Positions 1 to 7,660 of a stretch of 46,612 nucleotides of DNA are shown in pieces. Positions within the stretch are counted from its first letter, which is position 1, and the number at the start of each line of letters is the position of its first letter. Below the pieces are notes generated by a model that was given only the letters and a program-made list of their open reading frames with translations, searched no databases and was not told the origin of the DNA. Position numbers and translations under genes: made by a program. Source of the stretch: Azospirillum isscasi (GTDB taxonomy: Bacteria > Pseudomonadota > Alphaproteobacteria > Azospirillales > Azospirillaceae); the NCBI RefSeq assembly GCF_030849505.1, contig NZ_JAUJFI010000023.1, positions 1 through 46,612 on the forward strand. The letters run 5' to 3'.

Positions 1-207
1 CTGGAGCAGCAGCGCCCGCAGCAGCTTCTCCGGCGGGATCGATGGTCGGCCGATCGTCGAGTACAGTCCCTCGAACGCCGGCGACATCACCTCCAGCGCT
101 TCATCAACGATGGCCCGGATCGGTCGTAGAGGATGGCTCGCCGGAACACGGGCCTCACAGCTCACATAGCTGAACAGCCCCTCGCTGTGTTCGTCCAATC
201 CCCGCAT
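1..207 (-). CDS. IS5-family transposase, N-terminal part (runs off the window)
   Basis: The minus strand reads 69 codons from ATG at 207 to the window edge. The protein begins MRGLDEHSEGLFSYV, continues through a VPASHPLRPIR stretch and reaches GRPSIPPEKLLRALLLQ. This is the usual N-terminus of IS5-type DDE transposases carrying the DUF772 helical region; the catalytic DDE part lies outside the window. The element mobilises itself by cut-and-paste. Its end lies to the right of the start codon, probably between 248 and 272, because kinase-like sequence resumes there. A hairpin (arms 226-232 and 241-247) sits just upstream of the start codon. Family assignment rests on sequence style only. Whether the full element is intact cannot be judged here. 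Confidence 0.85.
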   Translation of the reverse strand, partial: MRGLDEHSEGLFSYVSCEARVPASHPLRPIRAIVDEALEVMSPAFEGLYSTIGRPSIPPEKLLRALLLQ

Positions 208-225
208 CGTCCCCTCACCGGCCGC

Positions 226-247
226 ATTCTCTTCAAACGGAGAGAAT
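226..247. repeat. Hairpin near the end of the IS element
   Basis: ATTCTCT (226-232) and AGAGAAT (241-247) are perfect inverted arms around an 8-base loop, 19 bases upstream of the transposase start. It may be a subterminal structure limiting read-through transcription into the transposase. It could equally be chance; the terminal inverted repeat itself cannot be fixed from one end. Confidence 0.45.
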
Positions 248-269
248 CACGACCGGCAAGCCGGGCATA

Positions 270-1751
270 GCCTTTTTCCGCGGCCTGCTAGGGCTGGAGC
301 CGGAGTTCCTGCGCTACCACACGCCCTACGCCGCGATCGCCGGGCGCGTCGCCGGAGGGGCGGCCTTCGGGCCGGGGGAACCGCTTCCGGCCCGGCCCGC
401 TCCGGCGGACGGGGTGCGGGAATGCACCCGCCCGGACGGGCAGGTGGTGGAGTGCCTGAGCCGGCCCCTGCCGGACGGCGGCTTCGTCGTCACCTACACC
501 GACGTGACCGAGCGGCGGAGCGCCGAACGGGAACTGACCGCCAGCCGCGAGCTGTTCGAGCTGGCGATCCGCGCGGCGCGCGAAGGCATCTCGCAATGGG
601 ACCTGCGCACGGGCGAGCTGTGGTTCTCGCCGCACTGGTGGGGTCTTCTCGGTTACGGCGAGGACGAGATGGTCAACACGGTGGAGCGCTGGACCGAGCT
701 GATCCTGCCCGAGGACCGCGAGCCGTCCATGCGGATGGCCGCCGATCTGGTCGCCGGGACGATGAACGAATGCCAGCTCGTCCAGCGCTTCCGCCACAAG
801 CGCGGGCATGTGGTGCACATGCTGACCCGCGCGATCCGCGTGGTCGGGCCGGACGGGGAGCTGTTCCGCCTCGTCGGCTCGCACACCGACGTGTCGGAGC
901 GGGTCCATGCGGAGGAGCGCGTCCACGCCGCGCGCGAGGAGGCCGAACGGACGCTCCGCGACCTGAAGGAGGCGCAGGCCCACCTGATCCAGTCGGAGAA
1001 GATGGCGGCGCTGGGCTCGCTGGTGGCGGGGGTGGCGCACGAGATCAACACGCCCATCGGCATCGCCCTGACCGGCGCCTCGCTGATGGCGGAGCGGACC
1101 CGCGGCATCCGGCGCGACTTCGAAGCGGGGACGCTCCGGCGGCCCGATTTCGCCGATTTCCTCGACACGGCGGGGGAGGCGGCGCAGCTGATGCTGCTGA
1201 ACATCGACCGCGCCGCCCAGCTCATCCAGAGCTTCAAACAGATCGCCGTCGATCAGGCGAGCGAGGAGCGCCGCGTCTTCGACCTGCGCGACTACATCGA
1301 CGAGGTTCTGCGCAGCCTGGGCGTCCGCATCAAGCGGGCGACCCACGGCGTGACGGTGGATTGTCCCGAGAACCTGATCATCGACGGCTATCCGGGGGCG
1401 CTGAGCCAGGTGCTGACCAACCTCGTGATGAACTCCATCACCCACGGCTACGCGCCGGGCCAGCACGGGACGCTGCGCGTCACCGTGCGCGCGGTGGGGG
1501 CGGACGAGGTGGAGCTGGTCTACGCCGACGACGGGCGTGGCATCCCGCCGGAACTGCACGGCAAGGTGTTCGAGCCCTTCTTCACCACCAGCCGCGGGGC
1601 GGGCGGCAGCGGGCTGGGGCTGAACATCGTCTACAACATCGCCACCCGCAAGCTGAAGGGCCGCATCGCGCTCGACAGCGCGCCGGGCCGCGGCACGGCC
1701 TTCACCCTGCGTTTCCCCCGCGTCGTGCCGGCGGACCTGATGCCGGCCTGA
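270..1751 (+). pseudogene. PAS-domain sensor histidine kinase, 5' end cut off by the IS element
   Basis: The reading frame is open from the IS junction to TGA at 1749-1751. The first readable part (AFFRGLLGLEPEFL through DGGFVVTYTDVTER) looks like the second half of the PAS domain common in Azospirillum kinases, so its N-terminal half is missing. Counting from GTG at 414, a second PAS fold spans about 45-165, a coiled coil about 165-195, and HisKA has H209 in GVAHEINTP. The ATPase domain shows N340, DDGRGIPPE (372-380) and GGSGLGLN (397-404). No receiver domain or membrane segment is seen. The catalytic core is intact, so a shortened protein could still be made from GTG414 or from an IS-borne promoter. 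The lost input region makes its signal unknown. It converges on pyk with a 22-base gap. Confidence 0.8.
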
Positions 1752-1773
1752 CGGCGGAGGCATTCCGAAGGGT

Positions 1774-3216
1774 CTATTGGGCATCCACCCAGGCGATGCG
1801 CAGGATGTTGGTGTTGCCGGGGGTGCCGAAGGGCACGCCGGCGGTGATGACCAGCCGCTGGCCTTCCACGGCCAGCCCGTCCTCGTGGGCGCAGCGGGCG
1901 GCCTTCTGGACCATCTCGTTGAAGTCGTTGATGTCGGCGGAATGCACGCTGTGCACCCCGTAGGCGAGCTGGAGCCGCCGCGCCGTCTCCAGGCTGGAGG
2001 TCAGGCACATGATCGGCACCTCGGGCCGCTCGCGGGCGGCGCGCAGGGTGGTGGAGCCGCTGGTGGTGTAGGTCACGATGGCCGCGGCCTGGATGGTGTG
2101 GGCGACCTGCCGCGCCGCCGCGGTGATCGCGTCGGCGGAGGTCTGCTGCGGGTCCGGATGCTGGGCGTCGATGATGGTGCGGTAGAGCGGGTCGTGCTCC
2201 ACCCGGCGGGCGATGCGGTCCATCATCGACACCGCCTCGATGGGATAGCTGCCCGACGCGGTTTCCGCCGACAGCATCACCGCGTCGGCCCCGTCATAGA
2301 CGGCGGTCGCCACGTCCGACGCCTCGGCGCGGGTGGGGGCGGGCGCGCCGATCATCGACTCCAGCATCTGGGTGGCGACGATCACCGGCTTTCCGGCCTT
2401 GCGCGATTCGCGGATGATCCGCTTCTGGATGCTCGGCACGTCCTCCGCCGGCATTTCCACGCCCAGGTCGCCGCGGGCGACCATCACGCCGTCCGACAGT
2501 TCGACGATGCGCTCCAGATGCTGGATGGCCTGCGGCTTCTCCATCTTGGACAGCAGCGCCGCCCGGCCCGCGATCAGCTTGCGCGCGTCGGCCACGTCCT
2601 CGGGCCGCTGGACGAAGGACAGCGCCACCCAGTCCACCCCCTGGTCCAGGGCGAAGGCCAGATCCTCCAGATCCTTGTGGGTCAGCGGGGACAGCGGCAG
2701 CACGACGCCCGGAACGTTCACGCCCTTGCGGTCGGACAGGCGGCTGCCCGACAGCACGACGCAATCGGCGTGGTCCGGGCTGCACGCCTCCACCCGCAGG
2801 CGGACCTTGCCGTCGTCCACCAGCAGTTCCGCCCCCGGCTCCAGCGCCGCGAAGATCTCCGGGTGGGGCAGGCCGACGCGGGCCGAGTCGCCCGGTTCGG
2901 TGGAGAGGTCCAGCCGGATGCGGTGCCCGGCCTCGACCGTGACGGGGCCGCCGGCGAAGGTGCCCAGCCGCAGCTTCGGCCCCTGAAGGTCGGCCATCAC
3001 GGCGATGGGATGGTCAAGCTCCGCCTCCAGCGCGCGCAGGGTGGCGAGGCGCCGCCCGTGGTCCTCGTGGGTGCCGTGGCTGAAGTTCAGGCGGAAGACG
3101 TCCACGCCCGCCTCGAACAGCGCGCGGATCTGCTCCGGCGTGGAGGTGGCCGGTCCCAGCGTGGCGACGATCTTGGTCAGGCGGAAGCGTCGGAAGGGGA
3201 TGCCTTTGCGGTTCAT
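1774..3216 (-). CDS. pyk: Pyruvate kinase
   Basis: Converts phosphoenolpyruvate and ADP to pyruvate and ATP, the last step of glycolysis, in the cytosol. The 480-residue protein shows FRLNFSHG (41-48), KMEK (224-227) in the strand that carries the catalytic lysine, and [10 protein letters not shown] (245-254), which binds the divalent metal. MLESMI and the [20 protein letters not shown] region follow, then a C-terminal regulatory domain. I chose ATG at 3216 because AAGGC lies a short distance upstream and because conserved sequence starts soon after; an in-frame start at 3264 would add 16 unconserved residues. It is divergent from the ribosomal alpha operon across a 310-base gap. Length and domains are normal for a bacterial enzyme. 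Confidence 0.97.
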   Translation of the reverse strand: MNRKGIPFRRFRLTKIVATLGPATSTPEQIRALFEAGVDVFRLNFSHGTHEDHGRRLATLRALEAELDHPIAVMADLQGPKLRLGTFAGGPVTVEAGHRIRLDLSTEPGDSARVGLPHPEIFAALEPGAELLVDDGKVRLRVEACSPDHADCVVLSGSRLSDRKGVNVPGVVLPLSPLTHKDLEDLAFALDQGVDWVALSFVQRPEDVADARKLIAGRAALLSKMEKPQAIQHLERIVELSDGVMVARGDLGVEMPAEDVPSIQKRIIRESRKAGKPVIVATQMLESMIGAPAPTRAEASDVATAVYDGADAVMLSAETASGSYPIEAVSMMDRIARRVEHDPLYRTIIDAQHPDPQQTSADAITAAARQVAHTIQAAAIVTYTTSGSTTLRAARERPEVPIMCLTSSLETARRLQLAYGVHSVHSADINDFNEMVQKAARCAHEDGLAVEGQRLVITAGVPFGTPGNTNILRIAWVDAQ

Positions 3217-3350
3217 GGAACTGCCTTTTGAGGTGGCCTTTCGGGGCGGGCCCGCCCATCTCAAAAGCTGGCGTCCGGCTTGTCAACCGCGGCAAAGCTC
3301 CCCACAATGGGCAGGCGCCGGGAAAAGCACGGTAACGCCGCAGAACGGCC

Positions 3351-3378
3351 TTGACAGATTTCCGGCTTTTTCTATAGT
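3351..3378 (+). promoter_or_regulatory. Near-consensus sigma70 promoter of the alpha operon
   Basis: TTGACA at 3351-3356 and TATAGT at 3373-3378 are separated by 16 bases. Five to six bases of each hexamer match the housekeeping consensus. It points at rpsM and would start transcription near 3385, giving a leader of roughly 140 bases. This strength fits a ribosomal protein and RNA polymerase operon. Confidence 0.82.
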
Positions 3379-3482
3379 CGCACCCTCCCGCGGCCCACCG
3401 GGCCTTTCGGGAGACATTGTGCGTCCCGCATCCGGGCTTCGCCTTTGGCGTTCCGGCCGGATCGGGGATCAATCGGTGTGTA

Positions 3483-3502
3483 GGCGGCCCATGAGGGCTG
3501 CC
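3483..3502 (+). promoter_or_regulatory. Leader hairpin before rpsM
   Basis: GGCGGCCC (3483-3490), loop ATGA, GGGCTGCC (3495-3502) pair over eight positions with one G-U pair. The hairpin ends 11 bases before the GAGGAG ribosome binding site of rpsM. In enterobacteria the alpha operon is controlled by ribosomal protein binding to the rpsM leader; a similar role here is inference only. Confidence 0.5.
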
Positions 3503-3526
3503 GTTGAGATATCGAGGAGAGCAGGC

Positions 3527-3895
3527 GTGGCGCGTATCGCTGGCGTCAACATCCCCGCGCAGAAGCGCGTGGAGATCGCGTTGACCTACATTCATGGCAT
3601 CGGTTCCTTCAAGGCGAAGGAAATCTGCGCGAAGCTGGAGATCCCGGCGGAGCGTCGTGTGAACCAGCTCACGGACGACGAGATCCTCAAGATCCGCGAG
3701 ACCATCGACGCCGACTACCAGGTCGAAGGCGACCTGCGCCGTTCGGTCGCGATGAACATCAAGCGTCTGATGGACATGGCCTGCTACCGCGGCCTGCGTC
3801 ACCGCAAGGGCCTGCCGGTCCGCGGCCAGCGCACCCACACGAACGCCCGCACCCGCAAGGGTCCGGCCAAGCCGATCGCCGGCAAGAAGAAGTAA
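3527..3895 (+). CDS. rpsM: 30S ribosomal protein S13
   Basis: A protein of the small subunit head that contacts the P-site tRNA and the large subunit. The 122-residue product begins [14 protein letters not shown] and ends in the basic tail [20 protein letters not shown]. The length matches alphaproteobacterial S13. I chose GTG at 3527 because GAGGAG lies seven bases upstream and the protein aligns from this point; the upstream open frame is a leader artefact. First gene of a four-gene operon (rpsM, rpsK, rpoA, rplQ) with its own promoter; rpsK follows after 15 bases. The usual upstream neighbours secY and adk are absent here, pyk lying there instead. Confidence 0.98.
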   Translation: MARIAGVNIPAQKRVEIALTYIHGIGSFKAKEICAKLEIPAERRVNQLTDDEILKIRETIDADYQVEGDLRRSVAMNIKRLMDMACYRGLRHRKGLPVRGQRTHTNARTRKGPAKPIAGKKK

Positions 3896-3910
3896 GAGGA
3901 CGCACGGACC

Positions 3911-4309
3911 ATGGCCAAGCCCTCCGCCGCTTCGCAGCGCCTTCGCCGTCGCGAGCGCAAGAACATCACCGCCGGCGTCGCCCACGTGAACGCCTCCTTC
4001 AACAACACGATGATCACCATCACCGACGCGCAGGGCAACACCATCGCCTGGTCGTCGTCGGGCACGATGGGCTTCAAGGGCTCGCGCAAGTCGACCCCCT
4101 ACGCTGCCCAGGTCGCCGCCGAGGACGCGGGCCGCAAGGCCCAGGAGCACGGCATGAAGACCCTCGAGGTCGAGGTGAAGGGGCCGGGTTCGGGCCGTGA
4201 GTCGGCGCTGCGCGCCCTCCAGTCCATCGGCTTCCAGATCACCTCGATCCGCGACGTCACGCCGATCCCGCACAACGGCGTCCGTCCGCCGAAGAAGCGT
4301 CGCGTCTAA
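3911..4309 (+). CDS. rpsK: 30S ribosomal protein S11
   Basis: Platform protein of the small ribosomal subunit, part of the mRNA exit region. It has 132 residues, with the conserved central stretch [18 protein letters not shown], then [20 protein letters not shown], and the C-terminal [15 protein letters not shown]. It starts at ATG 3911, 15 bases after rpsM, in the second position of the alpha operon. The 131-base gap to rpoA contains a hairpin that abuts the rpoA ribosome binding site. Nothing unusual is seen in the protein. Confidence 0.98.
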   Translation: MAKPSAASQRLRRRERKNITAGVAHVNASFNNTMITITDAQGNTIAWSSSGTMGFKGSRKSTPYAAQVAAEDAGRKAQEHGMKTLEVEVKGPGSGRESALRALQSIGFQITSIRDVTPIPHNGVRPPKKRRV

Positions 4310-4375
4310 GAAGCATCGCTACTCCGCACCCGCGGGGACCCGCCGTTCCGGGACAGGCGCCGCAGCCATCGCGGC

Positions 4376-4427
4376 GCCATCGGATGGGAACGGCCGGTCC
4401 CCGCGGGCGTGTGTCCATCCCGATGGC
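4376..4427 (+). promoter_or_regulatory. Hairpin abutting the rpoA ribosome binding site
   Basis: GCCATCGG (4376-4383) pairs with CCGATGGC (4420-4427), and the stem continues inward as ATGG/CCAT after a one-base bulge. The GAGG ribosome binding site of rpoA starts at 4430. A stem ending two bases upstream could tune rpoA translation or protect the processed mRNA end; the function is inferred. Confidence 0.5.
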
Positions 4428-4440
4428 ATGAGGTAATACC

Positions 4441-5460
4441 GTGGCCCTTCAGAAGAACTGGCAGGAACTGATCAAGCCGAACAAGCTGGACATCCAGCCC
4501 GGCGACGATGCCGACCGCTCGGCGACCGTCGTGGCCGAGCCGCTGGAGCGCGGCTTCGGCCTGACGCTCGGCAACGCGCTGCGCCGCGTTCTGCTTTCCT
4601 CGCTCCAGGGTGCCGCCGTCACGGCGATCCACATCGACGGCGTGCTGCACGAGTTCTCCTCCATCCCCGGCGTGCGCGAGGACGTGACCGACATCGTCCT
4701 CAACATCAAGTCGATGGGCCTGCGCATGGGCGGCGACGGCCCGAAGCGCATGCGCCTGCGCGCCGAAGGCCCCGGCGAGGTGAAGGCCGGCATGATCGAG
4801 ACCGGCGCGGACATCCAGGTGATGGACCCGGATCTGGTCATCTGCACGCTGGACTCCGGCGCCCGCCTGAACATGGAACTGACGGTCGAGACCGGCAAGG
4901 GCTACGTTCCGGCCAGCCAGAACCGTCCGGAAGACGCCCCGATCGGCCTGATCCCGGTGGACGCCCTGTTCTCGCCGGTCCGCAAGATCTCCTACAAGGT
5001 CGACAACGCCCGCGTCGGGCAGGTCACCGACTATGACCGCCTGTCGATGGTCGTCGAGACCAACGGCGCCGTGAAGCCGGACGACGCGGTGGCTCTGGCC
5101 GCCCGCATCCTCCAGGACCAGCTGCAGCTGTTCATCAACTTCGAGGAGCCGACGCACGCGGTCGCCGAGGAGAAGCACGAGGAGGTTCCGTTCAACAAGA
5201 ACCTGCTCCGCAAGGTGGACGAGCTGGAACTGTCGGTCCGTTCGGCCAACTGCCTGAAGAACGACAACATCGTCTACATCGGCGATCTGGTGCAGAAGAC
5301 GGAGGCGGAGATGCTCCGCACCCCGAACTTCGGCCGCAAGTCGCTGAACGAGATCAAGGAAGTGCTGGCCCAGATGGGTCTGCACCTGGGTATGGAAATC
5401 CCGAACTGGCCGCCCGAGAACATCGAAGAGCTGGCCAAGCGTCTGGAAGAGCCGTACTAA
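4441..5460 (+). CDS. rpoA: DNA-directed RNA polymerase subunit alpha
   Basis: The alpha subunit forms the dimer on which beta and beta' assemble, and its C-terminal domain contacts promoter UP elements and activators. The 339 residues show the N-terminal assembly domain ([20 protein letters not shown] near 37-56, then the [15 protein letters not shown] stretch) and the C-terminal domain ([17 protein letters not shown], then [18 protein letters not shown]). The start is GTG at 4441 with GAGG seven bases upstream, and the protein opens (M)[15 protein letters not shown] as in other alphaproteobacteria. It sits between rpsK and rplQ, separated from rplQ by 183 bases that hold a palindromic repeat. 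Confidence 0.98.
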   Translation: MALQKNWQELIKPNKLDIQPGDDADRSATVVAEPLERGFGLTLGNALRRVLLSSLQGAAVTAIHIDGVLHEFSSIPGVREDVTDIVLNIKSMGLRMGGDGPKRMRLRAEGPGEVKAGMIETGADIQVMDPDLVICTLDSGARLNMELTVETGKGYVPASQNRPEDAPIGLIPVDALFSPVRKISYKVDNARVGQVTDYDRLSMVVETNGAVKPDDAVALAARILQDQLQLFINFEEPTHAVAEEKHEEVPFNKNLLRKVDELELSVRSANCLKNDNIVYIGDLVQKTEAEMLRTPNFGRKSLNEIKEVLAQMGLHLGMEIPNWPPENIEELAKRLEEPY

Positions 5461-5478
5461 GTCTCGCAGGTTCAGTCG

Positions 5479-5528
5479 CCCCCATCCCGACCTTCCCCCG
5501 CTTGGGCGGGGGAGGGTTAGGGTGGGGG
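5479..5528. repeat. Intergenic palindromic repeat between rpoA and rplQ
   Basis: Two 23-base arms (5479-5501 and 5506-5528) form a near-perfect hairpin around TTGG. Mismatches are few and some are G-U compatible. The arms carry the CCCCCA-C-CCC / GGGTGGGGG pattern seen in extragenic palindromic elements of high-GC alphaproteobacteria. It has no T tract, so it is probably not a terminator; it may stabilise the mRNA end or lower rplQ expression relative to rpoA. Confidence 0.7.
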
Positions 5529-5643
5529 AGCGTGTTTCCCAGGGCCACACCTGGCCCGCCCCGCGCCGTACCAGCCTCAGAACTGGGCGGTCGGGTTCAC
5601 CACCGGCTCCCCGAGGGGGGCCACGCCATGAAGGAGGACCGTC

Positions 5644-6066
5644 ATGCGTCACGGCGTTTCCGGACGTAAGTTCAGCAAGACCACCAGCCACCGCAAGGCC
5701 ATGTTCTCGAACATGGCGAACGCGCTGATCAAGCACGAGCAGATCAAGACCACCCTGCCGAAGGCCAAGGATCTGCGCCCGATCGTCGAGCGCCTGATCA
5801 CGCTCGGCAAGAAGGGCGGCCTCGCCAACCGCCGTCTCGCCTTCGCGCAGCTGCGCGACGACGCGATGGTGACCAAGCTGTTCACCGTGCTGGCCGACCG
5901 CTACAAGGACCGCCAGGGCGGCTACAGCCGCGTCCTGAAGGCCGGCTTCCGCTACGGCGACGCCGCCGCCATGGGCGTGATCGAGCTGGTCGACCGCGAC
6001 GTCGCCGCCAAGGGCCAGGATTCCGGCCCGGTGGAGATCAAGGACGAGGTCGAGGCCGAGGGCTGA
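5644..6066 (+). CDS. rplQ: 50S ribosomal protein L17
   Basis: Large-subunit protein near the exit tunnel. It has 140 residues and opens [20 protein letters not shown], then [21 protein letters not shown], the family signature, with a short acidic C-terminal tail. The start at ATG 5644 is fixed by a very strong ribosome binding site, AAGGAGG at 5631-5637. Last gene of the alpha operon; a terminator follows at 6147-6183. The strong site may compensate for the repeat element lying between it and rpoA. Confidence 0.98.
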   Translation: MRHGVSGRKFSKTTSHRKAMFSNMANALIKHEQIKTTLPKAKDLRPIVERLITLGKKGGLANRRLAFAQLRDDAMVTKLFTVLADRYKDRQGGYSRVLKAGFRYGDAAAMGVIELVDRDVAAKGQDSGPVEIKDEVEAEG

Positions 6067-6146
6067 GCCCCCGGTTGAGCTTTTGTGAAATCTTGTCGCC
6101 GCCGTTGCCCAACGGGCTTCGGACGACGATATAGGTGACCGACCGG

Positions 6147-6183
6147 CCCTCCCTTCGGGTTCATCCCCGGAGGGAGGGTTTCC
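6147..6183 (+). terminator. Intrinsic terminator after the alpha operon
   Basis: CCCTCCC (6147-6153) pairs with GGGAGGG (6172-6178), with an inner CGGG/CCCG stem (6156-6159 and 6066-style partner at 6166-6169) and a TTTCC tail. It lies 80 bases after rplQ and before the next gene. The short T run makes it moderate rather than ideal. Confidence 0.6.
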
Positions 6184-6227
6184 GGTTTCTGGGTTCCGCC
6201 ACATCGGGAGGGCGCCGCGCGCGCGGT

Positions 6228-6806
6228 ATGCTGAGACCTCTCTACAACCGGATTTTGCAGCTCTCCGCCCGCAAGGACGCCGTCTGGTGGATGTCCGCCG
6301 TCTCCTTCGCGGAAAGCTCCTTCTTCCCTCTGCCGCCCGACATCATGCTGGTGCCGATGTGTCTGGCGGAGCCCAAGAAACTCTGGCGTTACACGAACAT
6401 TTGCGCGTTGGCCTCGCTGATCGGCGGGCTGTTCGGCTACGCGGTCGGGTTCTATCTGTTCGAGAGCGTCGGGCGCCTGATCATCGACTTCTACAACGCG
6501 CAGGAGTCGTTCCACCGGTTCCAGGAGATGTTCGCCGAATTCGGCCCCTGGTTTCTGATCCTGAAGGGCATCACGCCCATACCCTACAAATTATTGACGA
6601 TCACCGCGGGATTCGCGCACCTCGACCTGACGGTGTTCATCCTGTGCTCGATCGTCGCGCGCTTCTCGCGGTTCTACATGATCGCGATCCTGCTGCATTT
6701 CTACGGACCGCAGGTGCGCGACATCATCGAGAAGCGGCTGATGCTGGTGACGACCATCCTGCTGGTCATCATCATCGGCGGATTGCTCAGCTTCAAATTC
6801 GTGTGA
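6228..6806 (+). CDS. YqaA-type VTT (DedA-like) membrane protein
   Basis: An inner-membrane protein of the SNARE-associated/VTT superfamily, related to DedA proteins that are implicated in lipid scrambling and envelope homeostasis. From ATG at 6228 it has 192 residues with hydrophobic segments near 58-80, 105-130, 135-160 and 170-192. Family-like motifs are AESSFFPLPPDIMLVP (28-43) and KGITPIPYKLLTITAG (113-128), which resemble the re-entrant loops of VTT proteins. The open frame extends upstream to 6135, but that part overlaps the terminator and is unconserved. The substrate is unknown. It converges on the small membrane protein at 6852. Confidence 0.85.
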   Translation: MLRPLYNRILQLSARKDAVWWMSAVSFAESSFFPLPPDIMLVPMCLAEPKKLWRYTNICALASLIGGLFGYAVGFYLFESVGRLIIDFYNAQESFHRFQEMFAEFGPWFLILKGITPIPYKLLTITAGFAHLDLTVFILCSIVARFSRFYMIAILLHFYGPQVRDIIEKRLMLVTTILLVIIIGGLLSFKFV

Positions 6807-6851
6807 GCGGCGCGGGGACCGGCCCCGCGCGTCACCCGCATCCTTCCAGGA

Positions 6852-7115
6852 TCAATCCGGCATGCCGTGGTCCTGGCGGTTGCGCTCCGACGGGGGCAGG
6901 GCGTTGCGCTCGCGGCGGTCGCGCATGACCATCACGCCGATGGCCAGCGCCATGCCGATGCCGGCCAGCAAGGGCAGGACGACCTCCCCGGCGCTGACGG
7001 TCGGCATGGCGAGCATGCGCACGACGAGCAGCAGCAGGCCGGCGATCAGCAACGCCACGAAGATGGTGGTGGAAGTCCGCCGGCGCGGAGACGGGCCGGG
7101 ATTGGTAGGACTCAT
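6852..7115 (-). CDS. Small two-helix membrane protein of unknown function
   Basis: An 87-residue protein with two hydrophobic segments (about 17-40 and 44-64), a proline-rich basic N-terminus (SPTNPGPSPRRR) and a polar charged tail after VMRDRRERN. I chose ATG at 7115 because AAGGGA lies nine bases upstream; an ATG at 7124 would abut that site, and the longer open frame to 7199 is unconserved. I do not recognise a family. It converges on the VTT protein and diverges from the lipoprotein gene. Confidence 0.7.
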   Translation of the reverse strand: MSPTNPGPSPRRRTSTTIFVALLIAGLLLLVVRMLAMPTVSAGEVVLPLLAGIGMALAIGVMVMRDRRERNALPPSERNRQDHGMPD

Positions 7116-7239
7116 TTGAGGCATTCCCTTATCGCTTGCGTTCCCGGCATAGTGGGCGCCGAGCCCGCGGCATGGTCCATGCGGGGGACCATCCGCCAAC
7201 GTCCGGGGTCACGCAAGAACAATGGGAGTCAAAGCCGAG

Positions 7240-7632
7240 ATGTTCCGTCCGAAACTCATCCTGGGGCCGGTGCTGGCCCTCGCCCTGGTTGCGCTGTCCG
7301 CCTGCGCGGACGCGCCGGGCCGTTCGTCCGGCGCCACCGTGGGCGGTGCTCCGGCGGCCTCCACCGCGGTGCCGGCCACCCCGCGCGCGACTCAGGCGCC
7401 GTCCCGCGGGGTCGAGGACCCGTCGCTGCGCCTCAACGGCGGGGCGGGCAGCGACGATTCCTGCCGCGCCCAGTGCGAGCGCAGCAACAACTCCTGCATG
7501 GATTCGGTGGCGGCCCGGACGCAGAGCGGGCTGGACCGTCCGGACCGCGGCGGCATCTTCTCGCCGACCGACAACTGCCAGCATTCGCTGCGCCTCTGCT
7601 ACCAGCGCTGCGGCGCGGCCACCAACCAGTGA
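7240..7632 (+). CDS. Cysteine-rich lipoprotein of unknown function
   Basis: From ATG at 7240 the 130-residue product has a lipoprotein signal peptide (MFRPKLILGPVLALALVALS) with lipobox LSAC, so C22 would be lipidated and the protein anchored in the envelope. A low-complexity Ala/Thr/Pro linker follows, then a Cys-rich C-terminal part with six cysteines (DSCRAQCERSNNSC and DNCQHSLRLCYQRC). The paired spacing suggests disulphides or metal binding in the periplasm. GGGAG lies 11 bases upstream of 7240; an in-frame ATG at 7222 would add six residues. It is 28 bases upstream of rarA. No function can be assigned. Confidence 0.75.
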   Translation: MFRPKLILGPVLALALVALSACADAPGRSSGATVGGAPAASTAVPATPRATQAPSRGVEDPSLRLNGGAGSDDSCRAQCERSNNSCMDSVAARTQSGLDRPDRGGIFSPTDNCQHSLRLCYQRCGAATNQ

Positions 7633-7660
7633 CCGTTTCCGCAAGGTTCGTGGATCGGCG

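Larger units (their letters stand above)
3217..3526. other. Divergent pyk / rpsM intergenic region
   Basis: This 310-base stretch holds no gene. It contains the rightward sigma70-type promoter at 3351-3378 and a GC-rich leader of about 140 bases with a hairpin at 3483-3502 and the rpsM ribosome binding site (GAGGAG, 3514-3519). I saw no clear leftward promoter for pyk. Confidence 0.7.

Noticed and set aside
288..1784. Long minus-strand open frame of 498 codons opposite the kinase
   Set aside because: It lies antisense to a clear histidine kinase, is rich in Arg, Ala and His as GC-rich shadow frames are, and has no domain.
5461..5643. Small gene between rpoA and rplQ
   Set aside because: The short frames there are made of palindromic repeat sequence.
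6093..6135. Promoter for the VTT membrane protein (TTGTCG or TTGCCC with TATAGG)
   Set aside because: Spacers of 31 and 19 bases are poor, and a terminator lies downstream of the boxes before the gene.
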